Of a stretch of 64,000 nt of DNA, positions 21,909 through 32,701 are shown piece after piece; positions within the stretch are counted from its first letter, which is position 1; every line of letters starts with the position of its first letter. The translations under genes were made by a program, and so were the position numbers. This DNA is from Aureobasidium sp. EXF-3400. Lineage: Eukaryota > Ascomycota > Dothideomycetes > Dothideales > Saccotheciaceae. Location: positions 1-64,000 of the forward strand of contig SWBL01000109.1 of the NCBI GenBank assembly GCA_024195585.1. The letters run 5' to 3'. Under the pieces are notes generated by a model. It was not told the DNA's origin and made no database searches. It worked only from the letters and a program-made list of their open reading frames with translations.

Positions 21909-22586
21909 GGCACTGTTGCTATATACCGGATATCTTTCAATCGATGTCTTGTGCTGTTCATTGCACCCTGGTTCATATGAAATAGAGAGACCCCTTAAAT
22001 CTTCTGACTATCTTCGGACTAGGAGTAAGTACTATGTACTGGTCGTTACTGCCATAATAGCCCTCGTGTTCTTGGCGCGCGACCTTGTTCGCCTATAAGT
22101 TTTCGTTCCTCCCTCTTGCTTGTTTCATCTTTGCTTTGTTTACACGCCTGGCTCGAAACCAAGAATCGGCTTGCGACATATCACAAACAGTGGCTGACCT
22201 GTTTGTCTCGGCTTTCGGGTACGTGCATTGCATGTTCGGGATCTTGCATGAAATTCTTTTCGACGCATCGTATTTGACATCTTCTATTTGATACATATTG
22301 CTGATATCCATTGTTCAAGCAGACCGTCTTCTCTTCTATCAATCTACGCGACAGCAACGATCGACCACTCAATCGCTTCTTTATGGGTTGTTCACCTCGC
22401 CCCTGGAGGCATTACTTTCCAAAGTTTCCTGCACTGATTTGTGGATTGCGACTTCCCTGAGCTTACATTCATTCTCTTTCAACATTCATACACTGCATCT
22501 TCGAGCTAGCGATTCCGGTCGATCTTTGTTGTGTTTTATGCAGCAACTCTAGATTTCTGGTTGGACTACACAAGCCGAAGTCAATC
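21909..22586. other. Intergenic
   Basis: About 680 bases with only short frames. The last 250 bases are CT-rich with several TTC/CTC runs, compatible with a promoter/leader for the next gene. Nothing else is supported. Confidence 0.6.
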
Positions 22587-24035
22587 ATGGGCAGCCAAAC
22601 GATAATTATCATCGATGACGATGGACCCGAAGATAGAGACATGCATATCCGTCCCCTCAATTCTTCGTTATCGTTCGCAGACGAGCAAATCGAGAACGAG
22701 AACCCGACTATCTATCACATGCAAAATCCATATGATACCCAGAGATTAACACATTGGTTGAGCAACTTCGACGACATCTCGGACAAAGAAGAGACTATTC
22801 TCCCATTCTCTTCGCTACCAAAACTACCTGAACGTACTGAACTTATGCATAGACCAGAAGAGTTCCACGAGATCCTTCTGTCTGACAAAAGTCTTGTTCT
22901 GCCATCAATCATGGATCGATTGGAAGCAGAAACTGACGCGGACAAGATGGTAGAATGGACTCCACAATGGGCCGATGAACTCCAGAGATTGAAGAAACGA
23001 CAGCATCACTCCAATTTCCAGGTGCAAGGTGTCAAGCCAACCAACCAACCTCAAGCTCGACTAGCAACTTATCGTACCAAGCAGGCCAAGGACTTCAGAG
23101 CCAGGGTAGCAAATGAGTTATTTTCTGGCCACAGCATTGAGGCTTTCATGAAGTTGCCTGTGATGCAAAGGTTGGCAACGTACCGTGACAAGCTGGAGGC
23201 TCCCGGTATGATTGAGTTATGCGACCCGTCGACTATCAGCACCGACTTAGCAACGCATTGTGTTGCTTCGATCCCCAATCAACACGCTCGTTCATTCTTG
23301 GCTGCCTCTGCTCTCAGTCTTCTGCCACCCAAATGCCAGGAAGTTTGGCGAGAGGGACAGCGCCATTTTTGGAGGAATAACGTCTTTGTTGTCAATGCGT
23401 CGCATCTCAAAGCCGTTCTAAATGTTCTAAATGCTCGTATCAAGAGCTATGTAGGCATGGTTCATGTCGATCTAGAGGCTCTAGACGACATGGATGAGCT
23501 AGCCTGTTACAATTCATCGCATCTCGACAGTAACAATAGCCAGACTCTCGAAGCTATTCGCCAGCAAAATCAAGATCTAAGGCGCCTCATGAAAGAGTGT
23601 TACAACCTGGCTTGGGCAAGAATCCACGTCCACAGTGAGTGGCTAAAAGGCGATATTCATGATCTGGTCAAAGTACACCGCGGCTGCCAAGCTCCGAAAG
23701 ATCAGCACAAATGGTGCCGACACATTCTCCAATACAACAAGCTCTGCATGAATGCTCAACGACGTGTGGAACATCTCACATGGCTGTTCTGCAAGTCCCT
23801 GAAGTGTAAAGAGGACACAGTCTTTGTCGATGTTGAACATCTTGGTCTTAACGGCGCCATGAGGTTTCTTGAGGTCCAAATCGACCACGCGAAGCTCGAT
23901 GAGGTTGACAAGAAGATCCGAGCGGCCCGAGAGCAGAAAGAACAGAAAAAGAAGGAGCGACCTGAAGAATCGCGAGCATTGAAAAAGCCAGCTTTCAAAG
24001 GGTTCAAGAGAGGAGAAGTGATCGACTTGACTTGA
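22587..24035 (+). CDS. Unknown protein with SUMO-interacting-type motif at each end
   Basis: Single-exon gene, 482 aa. The N terminus has four Ile followed by three Asp (residues 6-12), a classic hydrophobic-plus-acidic SUMO-interacting motif. The C terminus ends in VIDLT (478-482), a form seen in known SIM proteins. Between them lies a mostly helical region with His, Trp and Cys (for example CRHILQYNKLC) and, at about 440-470, a Lys/Glu-rich helix. No enzymatic domain is recognised. A nuclear role linked to SUMO is inferred from the two motifs only. The ATG at 22587 immediately precedes the first motif. Confidence 0.78.
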   Translation: MGSQTIIIIDDDGPEDRDMHIRPLNSSLSFADEQIENENPTIYHMQNPYDTQRLTHWLSNFDDISDKEETILPFSSLPKLPERTELMHRPEEFHEILLSDKSLVLPSIMDRLEAETDADKMVEWTPQWADELQRLKKRQHHSNFQVQGVKPTNQPQARLATYRTKQAKDFRARVANELFSGHSIEAFMKLPVMQRLATYRDKLEAPGMIELCDPSTISTDLATHCVASIPNQHARSFLAASALSLLPPKCQEVWREGQRHFWRNNVFVVNASHLKAVLNVLNARIKSYVGMVHVDLEALDDMDELACYNSSHLDSNNSQTLEAIRQQNQDLRRLMKECYNLAWARIHVHSEWLKGDIHDLVKVHRGCQAPKDQHKWCRHILQYNKLCMNAQRRVEHLTWLFCKSLKCKEDTVFVDVEHLGLNGAMRFLEVQIDHAKLDEVDKKIRAAREQKEQKKKERPEESRALKKPAFKGFKRGEVIDLT

Positions 24036-24429
24036 AGGAGTTTGGTCGTAATAGAGGCCCTGTGCGCGAGCGTCTAACTTGCGCAAGAGTCCAAAGTAAG
24101 AGGCATTGGCGAGAGTCGACAAAGAGGTTGTGTCAAGGAATAAGAGAATCTCCAGAAGTGAGATTAGAGAACATTGAGAAAGACTCAGATCTGGAGGAGT
24201 AGAATCGGGCGTTTCGACCCTTGTTGTCTAAGGTGTTGCGATGATCCGATGGTCTTAGACAGTCATTCGTAGATGCAAAAAGTGCAAAGCCTCGTCATAC
24301 CACCTTCGCTTTGTTTGCTGAGTCTTTTCCACATTGTTTGGAGGAAACAGCAATCCAGGTCGGCCAGAGTTTGCTCTTTCCGCCACTCTCGATATGGGAG
24401 ATATCCCCTATGGTTCCTATCCAGCTCGA
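24036..24429. other. Intergenic between convergent genes
   Basis: About 390 bases between the stop of the SIM-motif protein and the stop of the leftward gene. Only 3' flanks are expected; no feature is seen. Confidence 0.6.
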
Positions 24430-25270
24430 TCAATCGTCCCACCCACGAGATCTGCTCAACAGCGTATATCTCGCCAGGAACGCCTCCTGGTCAAACCTCT
24501 CAGGCCATCCACAATCAAAGTACAACTGCTTCAAAGCATCGTACCTTCCAGTCTCTTCCAGATCATCTTCGTGCTTCTGCATCCATATTCCAGATTCGGG
24601 GTCAGGTACCCAGTCAAGTTTTTTCGTCCTTTCGATCCAGTTTTTCAGGACTGAGAGAGCAGGTTTATGCGGAAAGTGTTTGTAGTAGTGTTTTGGTGCG
24701 CCTCTTGGAGATGGTTGTGTAGGTGCTTCCTGGAGGTCTTTGTCTCTGATCTCGTAGGTGTTGTCTTGTCAATCTCGTCAACACCAAATACGTTTGCGAA
24801 GAAAGAGAGTCTGGGAGAGAAGGAAGACACGTACTAGTATCAAGATCCAAAAGCAATAACCAACCATCTCTCCCAATACAGCTGGTCAATGGAATAGCAT
24901 TTCCCAAATACCCTTCGACTTTCTCTTTTTCTTCTTGACTTAGACAGAAAGGATCTTTCCACACATCTAATGCCTCGCTCTCAGCATTCAGATAGTCTAA
25001 TGCTCGTGTGTCTGGCGCTACTTCTCTGTTTCCTTGGCCAGAGAGGAAGGGTAGTTGTTTTAGAGTTTCGATGACGAGATTACTCATTCCAGCTTTTTGC
25101 CATTGAGATAGAACGGATGGTGATGGAGTGTGAGGGGGTTGGGATATTTGTGCTGAAGCATGTGAGGGAAGGAGAAGTTGGATTGTGTAGTATTGGGTTA
25201 GGAGGGCGGCTAGGGCTTCTATGGTGTCTTCATGTGTGAGGCTCGAGCGATTGGAGGTTGTTAGAGGCAT
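24430..25270 (-). CDS. Unknown two-exon protein
   Basis: Exons (minus) 25270-24835 and 24764-24430; 256 aa. A 70-nt intron (donor GTACGT, acceptor GACAAG) joins DGWLLLLDLDT to NNTYEIRDKDLQEAP; the unspliced frame would stop earlier with unlike sequence. The N-terminal half is a helical segment with THEDTIEALAALLTQYYTI. The C-terminal half has NWIERTKKLDWVPD, GIWMQKHEDD and DCGWPERFDQEAFLARY, rich in Trp and charged residues. I recognise no family. Frame continuity and codon use across the junction make it a convincing gene. The ATG at 25270 is the first in frame. Confidence 0.72.
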
Positions 25271-25661
25271 ATTCTGATTTCGAGACTGGTGAGATGTTTT
25301 TTTTAGATGGAGAAGATAGAAGGTTGATCGTGCATGGAGGTGTGCAGTACGTCGATCATGCCGGTGTTTTGCCGGAGCTATGGAGCTCTTCTAACGTGCT
25401 ATTAGTCTTGACCTCATCTTTAATCTATTGCGACATTGGTTCTCGCGGGGTGTAGAGTATGCGAGCTTATGGTATCGGTCAAAGCCGTTGATGACTGTTT
25501 CGTGGATGTGAGATTTGGATTGCAGATGTTCTTGATTCTTCTATTCTACAGAGCTAAGCCAGAGATACCTTCATAATCTGTATGGGAACTCTTCAGTGGC
25601 CACGGGTGCATGACTGAATGAAATCTCTCATGGCTTCGAGTTGCGGATATGGTTGACCTCA
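25271..25661. other. Intergenic
   Basis: About 390 bases between the start of the 24430-25270 gene and the stop of the GPI protein, both on the minus strand. No feature beyond promoter and 3' flank is seen. Confidence 0.6.
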
Positions 25662-26394
25662 TCACAAAGCTATGACAAGACCAGCGGCGGCCATAGCTCC
25701 CAAGACCCATCCGTTCTTCTCGACGTGCTCGGCAGCGCCAGTGGAGACTGGACCCGATGGAGTCGAGACGCCTGACGAACTGGCAGGCTGTGTACTGGTA
25801 ACAGTGTCGGTTGCTGTGAGAATGCCTGTAGCAGTGGTGACACCGCTGTTGGTGGACTCAGTGGGTGACTCAGTACTCAAGACCGAAGAAGGGATAGAGG
25901 CCTGGGAAGAAGCAACGGTTGAGGTGGAGTCAGACTTGACATCGCTGGCAGCCACAGTAGTGGAAGTCGAAGAGGTACTGACAGCGTTCGAGCTGACGGG
26001 AGTGCTGACGGCAGTGGCAGACGAGGAAGCGGCATCCCAAGTAGCTGCCTCAAACATCAGCTTATATTAACAAAATCATTACGCAGATCAAACATACAGA
26101 TGGTGACACCAACACCAGAGCAGATGCTAGAGAAGGCGCTCATGGCAGCGTCGAAGTTGTTACCACAGTCACTAACGAGGCTTTGCTCGACAGTGCTGCC
26201 GCCAGCGCAGATGTCCTTGACATCAGTAGGAGACTTTCCAGCTTGGCTGTTTGCGCATGGTTAGGGCTCTGCTGTAATGCTGACGATTGTTACACCTACT
26301 TGACAGCCTGCAGAACACAGGCAGGAGGATTGGAAACTGCAACCTGAATCAACAGCGCAAAGATCGCGAAGACGATGGAAATCTTGAAGAACAT
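25662..26394 (-). CDS. GPI-anchored Ser/Thr-rich cell-wall protein, four-Cys domain
   Basis: Exons (minus) 26394-26300, 26246-26098 and 26044-25662; 208 aa. Signal peptide at about 1-21 (MFFKISIVFAIFALL start). The mature N terminus has PPACVLQAV, DIC, SDCGN and SSIC: four Cys in a small helical domain like that of several fungal GPI proteins, shorter than the eight-Cys CFEM domain. A long Ser/Thr/Val-rich stalk follows, then a GPI-type tail with small residues near TGAAE and a final hydrophobic run ending AAAGLVIAL. Intron 1 is 53 nt. Intron 2 uses acceptor GAGGCAG, chosen because it alone restores the frame. Likely located at the cell surface. Confidence 0.82.
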
Positions 26395-27236
26395 GTTGAT
26401 GAGGTTTTGAGTGATCGTTGGAGAAAGATGTTTGCTGCAGCTGAATTGAAGGCGGGCTCAAAGGAATGTTGATCTCGAAGGAGTGTGAGATTGGACGAGG
26501 TCAAGCTGGTGAGGTGAAGGCGAGCTTGACAAACCAAAGAGGAATAGAACAGAGTGAATCTGAGGCAACCCTTCGAACCTTCTGGACAAAAGCAACGAAA
26601 CTAAAGATGCGGAACACAGTGCAACACGGAAGGGTGGCTGCAGCTTGTCTATTTGACTGCATGACATTCCGTCAAGAACGCCAATGTTTGTGCCTTGCGT
26701 TTGTGTAACAGGCCAATTGACCAATCTAGAAACTTACACAGCCTCTGAAGACCATATTCTACGTGTACATCGTTCAAAGCAACAAACCGATGGCAATGAG
26801 GGAGATCGCAATGTTGAAAGGACATCTCGAGGTTGACACGAGATAGAAATCTATCCGGCGCGTCGCAGTTTGGTGAGTATTCACAATCATTGAGCGAGCC
26901 AAACTGATCGAAAGTGTACAGAACAGACTCATTCTCTCCAGTCGTGACATGAAGAATATCTTTGTGAGAACATGAATGAAGGTGGAAGTCTGCCAGTCTT
27001 TGTGGTATACTCAGCCCTGACTCGTTGCAGGGAAGCTCGGACCAGGGCCTGAGACTTCACATGCGCGTCAGCCGTCACTTGTTCGCATCTCGATCACTTC
27101 GAAGCCAACACCGTCTATACCACTTCCTCACTCTCGCTGACACGACCTCTGCACTTGACTGTCGCTAGAGTCGCCCGCCAACAGAGTCAATCTCCCACGT
27201 ACTACCTCACAACTGACACGACACGCGACATCCATC
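26395..27236. other. Intergenic, divergent promoters
   Basis: About 840 bases between the GPI protein (leftward) and the NCBP3-like gene (rightward). Short frames only. No RNA gene or repeat is visible. Confidence 0.6.
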
Positions 27237-28641
27237 ATGGCAGACATTGACATGGACGTCGACATGGACATCGACCTCGGCTTGGATCCAGAAATCGCCC
27301 AACTCGAGGCTGAGGCCATGAAGATTGTACGCCGACCGATCGCGATCTCGCGCAACACACGCTGAACTTGTCAAGGAAGCCCGCTCCGCCCACATCGATG
27401 CTCAAGACGTCCCCACAACTGCCCCTACCGACAACCTCGACGAACTTGCCCCGACCAAGCTTCACATTCGCGGTCTCGACAACCTTACCACCGACAATAT
27501 CAGACAGTTTGCTGGCGAGTATTATTCGCTAGACAACTTCCAGCGTGTCGAATGGATCGATGACACGTCCGCCAACCTCATCTACGAATCAGAGCAAGCC
27601 GCACAAGAGGCCCTCATCGCTCTCTCCGACCTTCAAGACGACAATGTTGCTCCTCTACAACTGCGCAGAGCAAAGCCGCTACCCTCAAACCCCGACACCG
27701 AACTCTATGTCCGTCAAGCCACCCTCGCCGACAAGAAGGCTCCTCGCGCACACGAAAGAAGTCGCTTCTATCTCATGAACCCAGATCACGACCCGAGAGA
27801 ACGCAAGGGAGACTACGACAACAGAAGGAGAGGCCCGCGGAGAGACAATAGGCAAAGGAACGATGCTCCCAAGCCTTTCGACGTTAACATGTACGACGAT
27901 GCAGAGGAGGAATCACCAGCACTGAGCTACGACGACGAAGACGATCGCAGGCATACTCGACGCAGAGACGACCGTCCGAGAAGACCGCGGGGAGGCGATT
28001 TGTTCGCTGGAAAGGACACAGGCAGACTACGCGACCGTAGTGCCTCTCCTGTAAGAGATGGCGATGGAAGATATGGCTTCAGCCAGGAGCAACCTGAACG
28101 CAGAACTGCTCGTCGCAGGAGTACTTCGCCTGCCCCTCGCAAGAGAGACCTCATTCCTGCAGCCCGCGCCAGCAAAGGTCCGGTTGAACTTTTGCCTGCA
28201 AAAAGTACCTCCAAGACCTTTGGCCTCGATGCCCCTCTCACCTCGACCAGTCCTCCCAAACGCAACAGAGAGCTCTTCCCCAACAAATCAGCTCGCAGCA
28301 ACCACCGCCGATCAGATGCACTTGACGCTGATGAGACTGCCAGCATCAGACGTACGTTGTCTCTATGGATCTGGCATCATGATTCTGAGCTAACCTAGTA
28401 TACAGGCAGTCTGGCTGACCGCATAACCGGAGGTCCCGAGGCGAGTGGCTTCAGCATCAGAGGCAGTGCGCAAGCAGACGTCCCTGGCTTCTCAATCCGT
28501 GGCGCTTCTCGAGAAGTCAACCCCAAGGTCAAGGAGTTATTCCCTTCAAAGTTCAGCAACGGAGCAGAGCCAAACGACCTGTTTGCCGACAAGATGAGAG
28601 ACCGCAATACCCAACGCAGACGTGCCGAGGACATGATGTAG
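27237..28641 (+). CDS. Nuclear cap-binding protein subunit 3-like RNA-binding protein
   Basis: Exons 27237-27326, 27376-28351 and 28406-28641; 433 aa. An acidic start (MADIDMDVDMDIDLG) is followed by an RRM-like region at about 55-115: LHIRGLDNLTTDNIRQF, then the hallmark VEWIDDTSANLIY. This matches the NCBP3 (C17orf85) family, which in animals binds the mRNA cap with NCBP1 and supports mRNA export. A long Arg/Asp/Pro-rich region with many RR and RS/SP sites follows (RDRSASPVRD). The conserved-looking end RRRAEDMM comes only after splicing the third exon. Intron 1 is 49 nt and shifts frame; intron 2 is 54 nt with GTACGT donor and a CTAAC branch. Nuclear location is expected. Confidence 0.85.
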
Positions 28642-29482
28642 TACACTTCCTCAATCACGGCTCTGTTACGCGAAATCATCAACCCTGAATGATGGCACAC
28701 CATGAAAGACCAGGCTGTGCTTGGAGAGTGGAGGACATGAGTCCAACTCAAGAACAGTTACTGGCTTGATCGCTTGAAGAGCATGCATGCCACATTCGAA
28801 GCACACCAAGTATGAACTGCCTATGAGCTCCTGACTCACATGCGGCTATTCAGATGCCGATACAGGTTTAAAGGTCATGACGAGACGAGAAAAAAGCAAC
28901 ATTGCAAATTCAGTAGGTAGTCACAAAATTACCTTCGCTCCACTCAAAAAGAATCCAAGATCTGGCCACCCGTGAGACTGAAGATCAAATGTGCAAAACT
29001 CGTGGGAACTACGCCGACTGAAGAAGTTGCAATTTTCTGGGAGAGCTCGATGCCTCGCGACTGTGCTTTGCATCTGGAAAACTTTCTGGAGCGGCCACAG
29101 GTGGAGGCAAGCCAGTGATCGCGTGGTTCCTTCCTTGTCCTTAATCCAAGCCTTCTTCGACTCTGCGCGCGTCACTTCCGACTTCTCTCATCGCACTTCT
29201 CACACGCTTTTTGCATCCATCAACCAAGCATTTAATCACAGACTGGTTTGCCTTTTTATCACCTCCTCTGACATTAACAACGCTTGCCAACTTACGCCTC
29301 ATCCGATATTCCAAATCGCCTTGACGCCAATCTTCATCCCGTCTCGCTGCGTAGCAATCATCGCTCCGCGTAACTCCAGAATCGTAAGTCCTTCCATCCC
29401 TCACTGGTTTTTGTTCACTGACAGAACTTTGCGCATTAGCTCCTAGTGTGTACCGGATCTGCAAACAATCCCACCGCCCATC
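28642..29482. other. Intergenic with possible 5' UTR intron
   Basis: About 840 bases upstream of the second 2EXR gene. GTAAGT at 29384 followed by CACTGACAG and GCATTAG (29439) could be a leader intron of about 56 nt. No gene is supported. Confidence 0.45.
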
Positions 29483-30414
29483 ATGCCGCCTGCCTGCTCC
29501 TTGCTGGGCATCGCCACGCCTACGCCGCCTGAGATGCAACCATTCCGCTTCTTTGATCTGCCCAAAGACATTCGGTACATGGTCTATGAATATTCCACGT
29601 ACAGATTCGTGCGTGTCAAGATTCCTGATCTGGTCATTCCTTGCTGCGTGTCGGAGCCTCTTACTGTGGTGGATCATTGTTTCCAACCTGCAATGATGCG
29701 TGTCAGCAAACGATTTGGGGATGAGTATGTTGAGCTCTGCAAGCCAACCATGATTTTGCGGACCGAGTGGATCTGTAATCCACACGAACACGATTACGTT
29801 GTCGGTGGATGTCAGAACTACATCAGCACTATTGGACCGTCCCGGCACCCAGATCTGCCCGAGAGGGTCCTTGCTGAGTTGAAGTACATCGACATCAGAC
29901 TCTCCATGCATGACCCAACTCCGCACTGCGGTAAGTGTAGACTGAGTCTCTATAAGAAATAAGAGATGCTGATATCTGTCTTGCAGATATGCAGTCTATG
30001 ATTCGGTCAATCGCAGTCAGAATGACTCGGCTCAGCTTGCTCTTGTTGTCTACTGAGTACGAATTCGACCGCCAGCACGAAGATGCTGAACTTCGGCCAA
30101 ACCTTTCGTTCAAGTTTGGTATCCACAAGGTGTGGAAGCACGGAATGACGAGCTTTCTAGAAGAACTTGTCAAGGACAACCCATCTCTCAAAGTCGAGGC
30201 CAGATCCTACATTCTCTGTGACCTCTGGTGTCCACTGACCTGTGTCGGTTGGGATTTTAGAGTCTCGTCTACCGGATTCGTCATTTGCAACAAGTCAGAC
30301 GAGTACACATTCCATTTTGACGGTCTGGATGTGATGTTCGCAGGGATTGACATGTTGCTGTTTGATCAGGACGACAATACATATGTCAGCATCACTAATC
30401 AGAGTGGTGGATAA
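29483..30414 (+). CDS. 2EXR / F-box-like protein, copy 2
   Basis: Exons 29483-29930 and 29987-30414; 291 aa. Diagnostic block FRFFDLPKDIRYMVYEYS, then MMRVSKRFGDEYVELC, aligning with FRFLDLPKELRFMVYEEL and LLRVSKLVHDEYWSLC of the gene at 19217. The 56-nt intron (donor GTAAGT, acceptor TTGCAG) is phase 1, as in the relative. The C-terminal half has Cys/Trp-rich segments (YILCDLWCPLTCVGWDF). The stop at 30414 lies 92 bases from the stop of the convergent SMP-30-like gene. Function unknown. Confidence 0.82.
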
Positions 30415-30506
30415 GGAGAAGTTGCTGATTGTTATCGATTCACGACTTGAGATAGCTCAAGTACAATACCACAACCCTATTGCTCGTCTGCTATCTTTTC
30501 TCTGTT

Positions 30507-31868
30507 TTACTTCGTCAAATCCTGCCCTTGCAAGTTCCACCTGACCCTCGAGATGCCTCCTTGACCCATCAACCAGAACTCTGTGAGATTCTCGCCCACC
30601 CAAGCAAAGTTCTGCACGACATAATCCGTCTGTACTCTCAGTACCAAGCTTCCAGTACAATCTAAGACATCAACACCCTTGCCAGCTCCAGTGACGACGA
30701 AACCATTAGCAGCCACTTTCAAACCATCAGGCACCCACTCCTGCGAATAGTAGAACGGACGTTTGTTGATGAGCGACGGAGCAGTCTCAGCATCCAGCAC
30801 ATCATACTTGTAAATCGTATGCGCGGCAGTCTGATTCCAAGCCGAGCCATGTATATTAGGATAAGCCGAGGAAATGACACCATTGACAGAGGCAGTATCA
30901 CTGATGTAGATGTTCTTGCCGTCGGGAGAAATTGCTATGCCGTTGGGTTGGCCGAGTGTGTCGTCTATAACCCAGACTTGGCCTGTAGAAGGACGGAAAC
31001 GGTAGCTTTGGGCGCGGAGTTGAGGGGGTGTGTCGGTTAGGGCGTTGAACCATGAGTAATCTGTACGGGATTGGTGTTAGTGTTTGTCATGGAGGTGGAG
31101 GGAAAAGGGAAGAGGGGGCAGTACCAGGGTCAGTAAACCAGACGTCACCGTGAGCGTCGACGAACAGGTCGTCCACGGTGTTGAAGTACCAGCCAAAGTA
31201 GTTGTTGAGCAGTGTTGTCGTTTTGTTGGTGTAGGGATCCAAAGTTCTGATACCTGCTCTCTGCTCTGTACCTCCAATGGAATCATTACCTCCCGAAGCA
31301 CCTGTTTTCACATATCAATATCCTCAACCCAAATCAGATCTCAAGCATACTCACCCCAATAAATCAACCCTCCATGAAAAGTGCCTCCATTAGGCGCATA
31401 AACCGGCGGATCACTCAAAAATTCCGACAAAGTCGGCGGCTCTGCGTTCAAATCCACGACCAACTGCGGCAAGAATCCAGCCGGAGGAGCCAACTGACTC
31501 AAGAACAGTTTATTCAAGCCAGGAACATATACCGGAGCTTCATGAACAGCATCACTGACATTAAAGACCTTTTCATACGTAGGAGAGTCTCCGAGGATAG
31601 CTAAGCCTTGAGCTCGATCATAAACGACAAAATTAGTAGTGTTAAGTAGACCAAAGGAAGTATCGTTGGGAACGGAGGTGGCGGAAAAGGAGATGGAAGT
31701 GCCGTTGAACGAGTCTGGACGGAAGAAATGGTAGGGAAGGACTGCTGCGTAGTGATTTACGCAGATGACGTTGGAAGGGCCGCATTGTTGGATTACTGGG
31801 TTGGATGTACCGGTCTGGGCTAAGGCCAGTGTGGTCAAAGAGGAGATAGCAACCAGGGATAGATGCAT
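30507..31868 (-). CDS. Secreted SMP-30/gluconolactonase-like beta-propeller protein
   Basis: Exons (minus) 31868-31355, 31301-31125 and 31060-30507; 414 aa. Signal peptide MHLSLVAISSLTTLALAQ. The fold is shown by FHGGLIYWG, TVDDLFVDAHGDVWFTDP, GQPNGIAISPDGKNIYISDT and a late VPDGLKVAANGFVV strand, the repeating metal-propeller pattern of the SMP-30/gluconolactonase/LRE family. Such enzymes open sugar or other lactones; the substrate here is unknown. Intron 1 is 53 nt (GTGAGT donor) and intron 2 is 64 nt (acceptor GTACAG); both junctions restore conserved blocks. Several N-glycosylation sites (NGT, NDT, NTT, NVS) fit secretion. Confidence 0.87.
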
Positions 31869-32701
31869 GTTTCGAGGATGATCGAATGAGATCGGGAGGG
31901 AAGGTGTGAGAAAGAAGAAAGAGCAATTGACCTACCCTTCCTCCACTCTTATATACCACGACCTCAGAGAGGGGCATACCATCATCTTACTCTAACCACG
32001 CACTCTGACGTGTTGACGTGCAGTGCCAAACAAGCATCCTGTCACCGGCTATAGCAACCCCGTGGCTTACATATAAAGCAGCGGGGTAATATCAGGGAGA
32101 TGATGTGGAGAAGACAAGGAAGAAGGTGCAATATTGAGGAAGATCATCAGGTTTCCATGCGCCTTGGCATGAGGGGTTGGCCTGGGGAAGACGAAGAAAC
32201 AAGCAATTCTGAACTGCCGATGCATATTGGCTATACCATACGGCGAGAAGGCCGAGAAGGTGCGGGCACTGGAAAAATCAAGGGCGCATTGCTTGGTCGA
32301 AGGAGATGCCGTTCTAAGCGAGATCCTTGTCTTTCACTTGTTTGTATATCGGGTGGACAGCTAATGTAAAGCTACTCGAAACTGACACCCTCGAAGCTAC
32401 ATAATCTTGGATGAAAGAGCAATGTGTATCGAAGCAAACGTTCCCTTTTCCTTCTTCTTTGAACATGAGCAGCAATGTGTTGTCCTCTGTGAGATTGACA
32501 TGGACGTCCTCTGATTCTGCTTTCTTCCTCAGCTCCCAGTAATAAGCCCTTTGAACGCCGTGCGCCGCGCTTCATGCTCAAATGTGTTGTTGTTACACAA
32601 GCAATTCCTTGTGTACCTCCCACCCCAGCATTGGTCGTGAAAAAAGCAAAGATATCTCCGGCTCCCTTTTTGTTGGACAAGAGTGCATCAAAACATCACG
32701 T
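31869..32701. other. Intergenic
   Basis: About 830 bases between two leftward genes: promoter of the SMP-30-like gene and 3' flank of RAE1. A TATA-like TTATATACC on the minus strand (near 31950) sits about 80 bases upstream of the SMP-30-like start codon. No gene is supported. Confidence 0.5.

Noticed and set aside
25662..26394. True eight-cysteine CFEM domain in the GPI protein
   Set aside because: Only four Cys are present in the mature domain.
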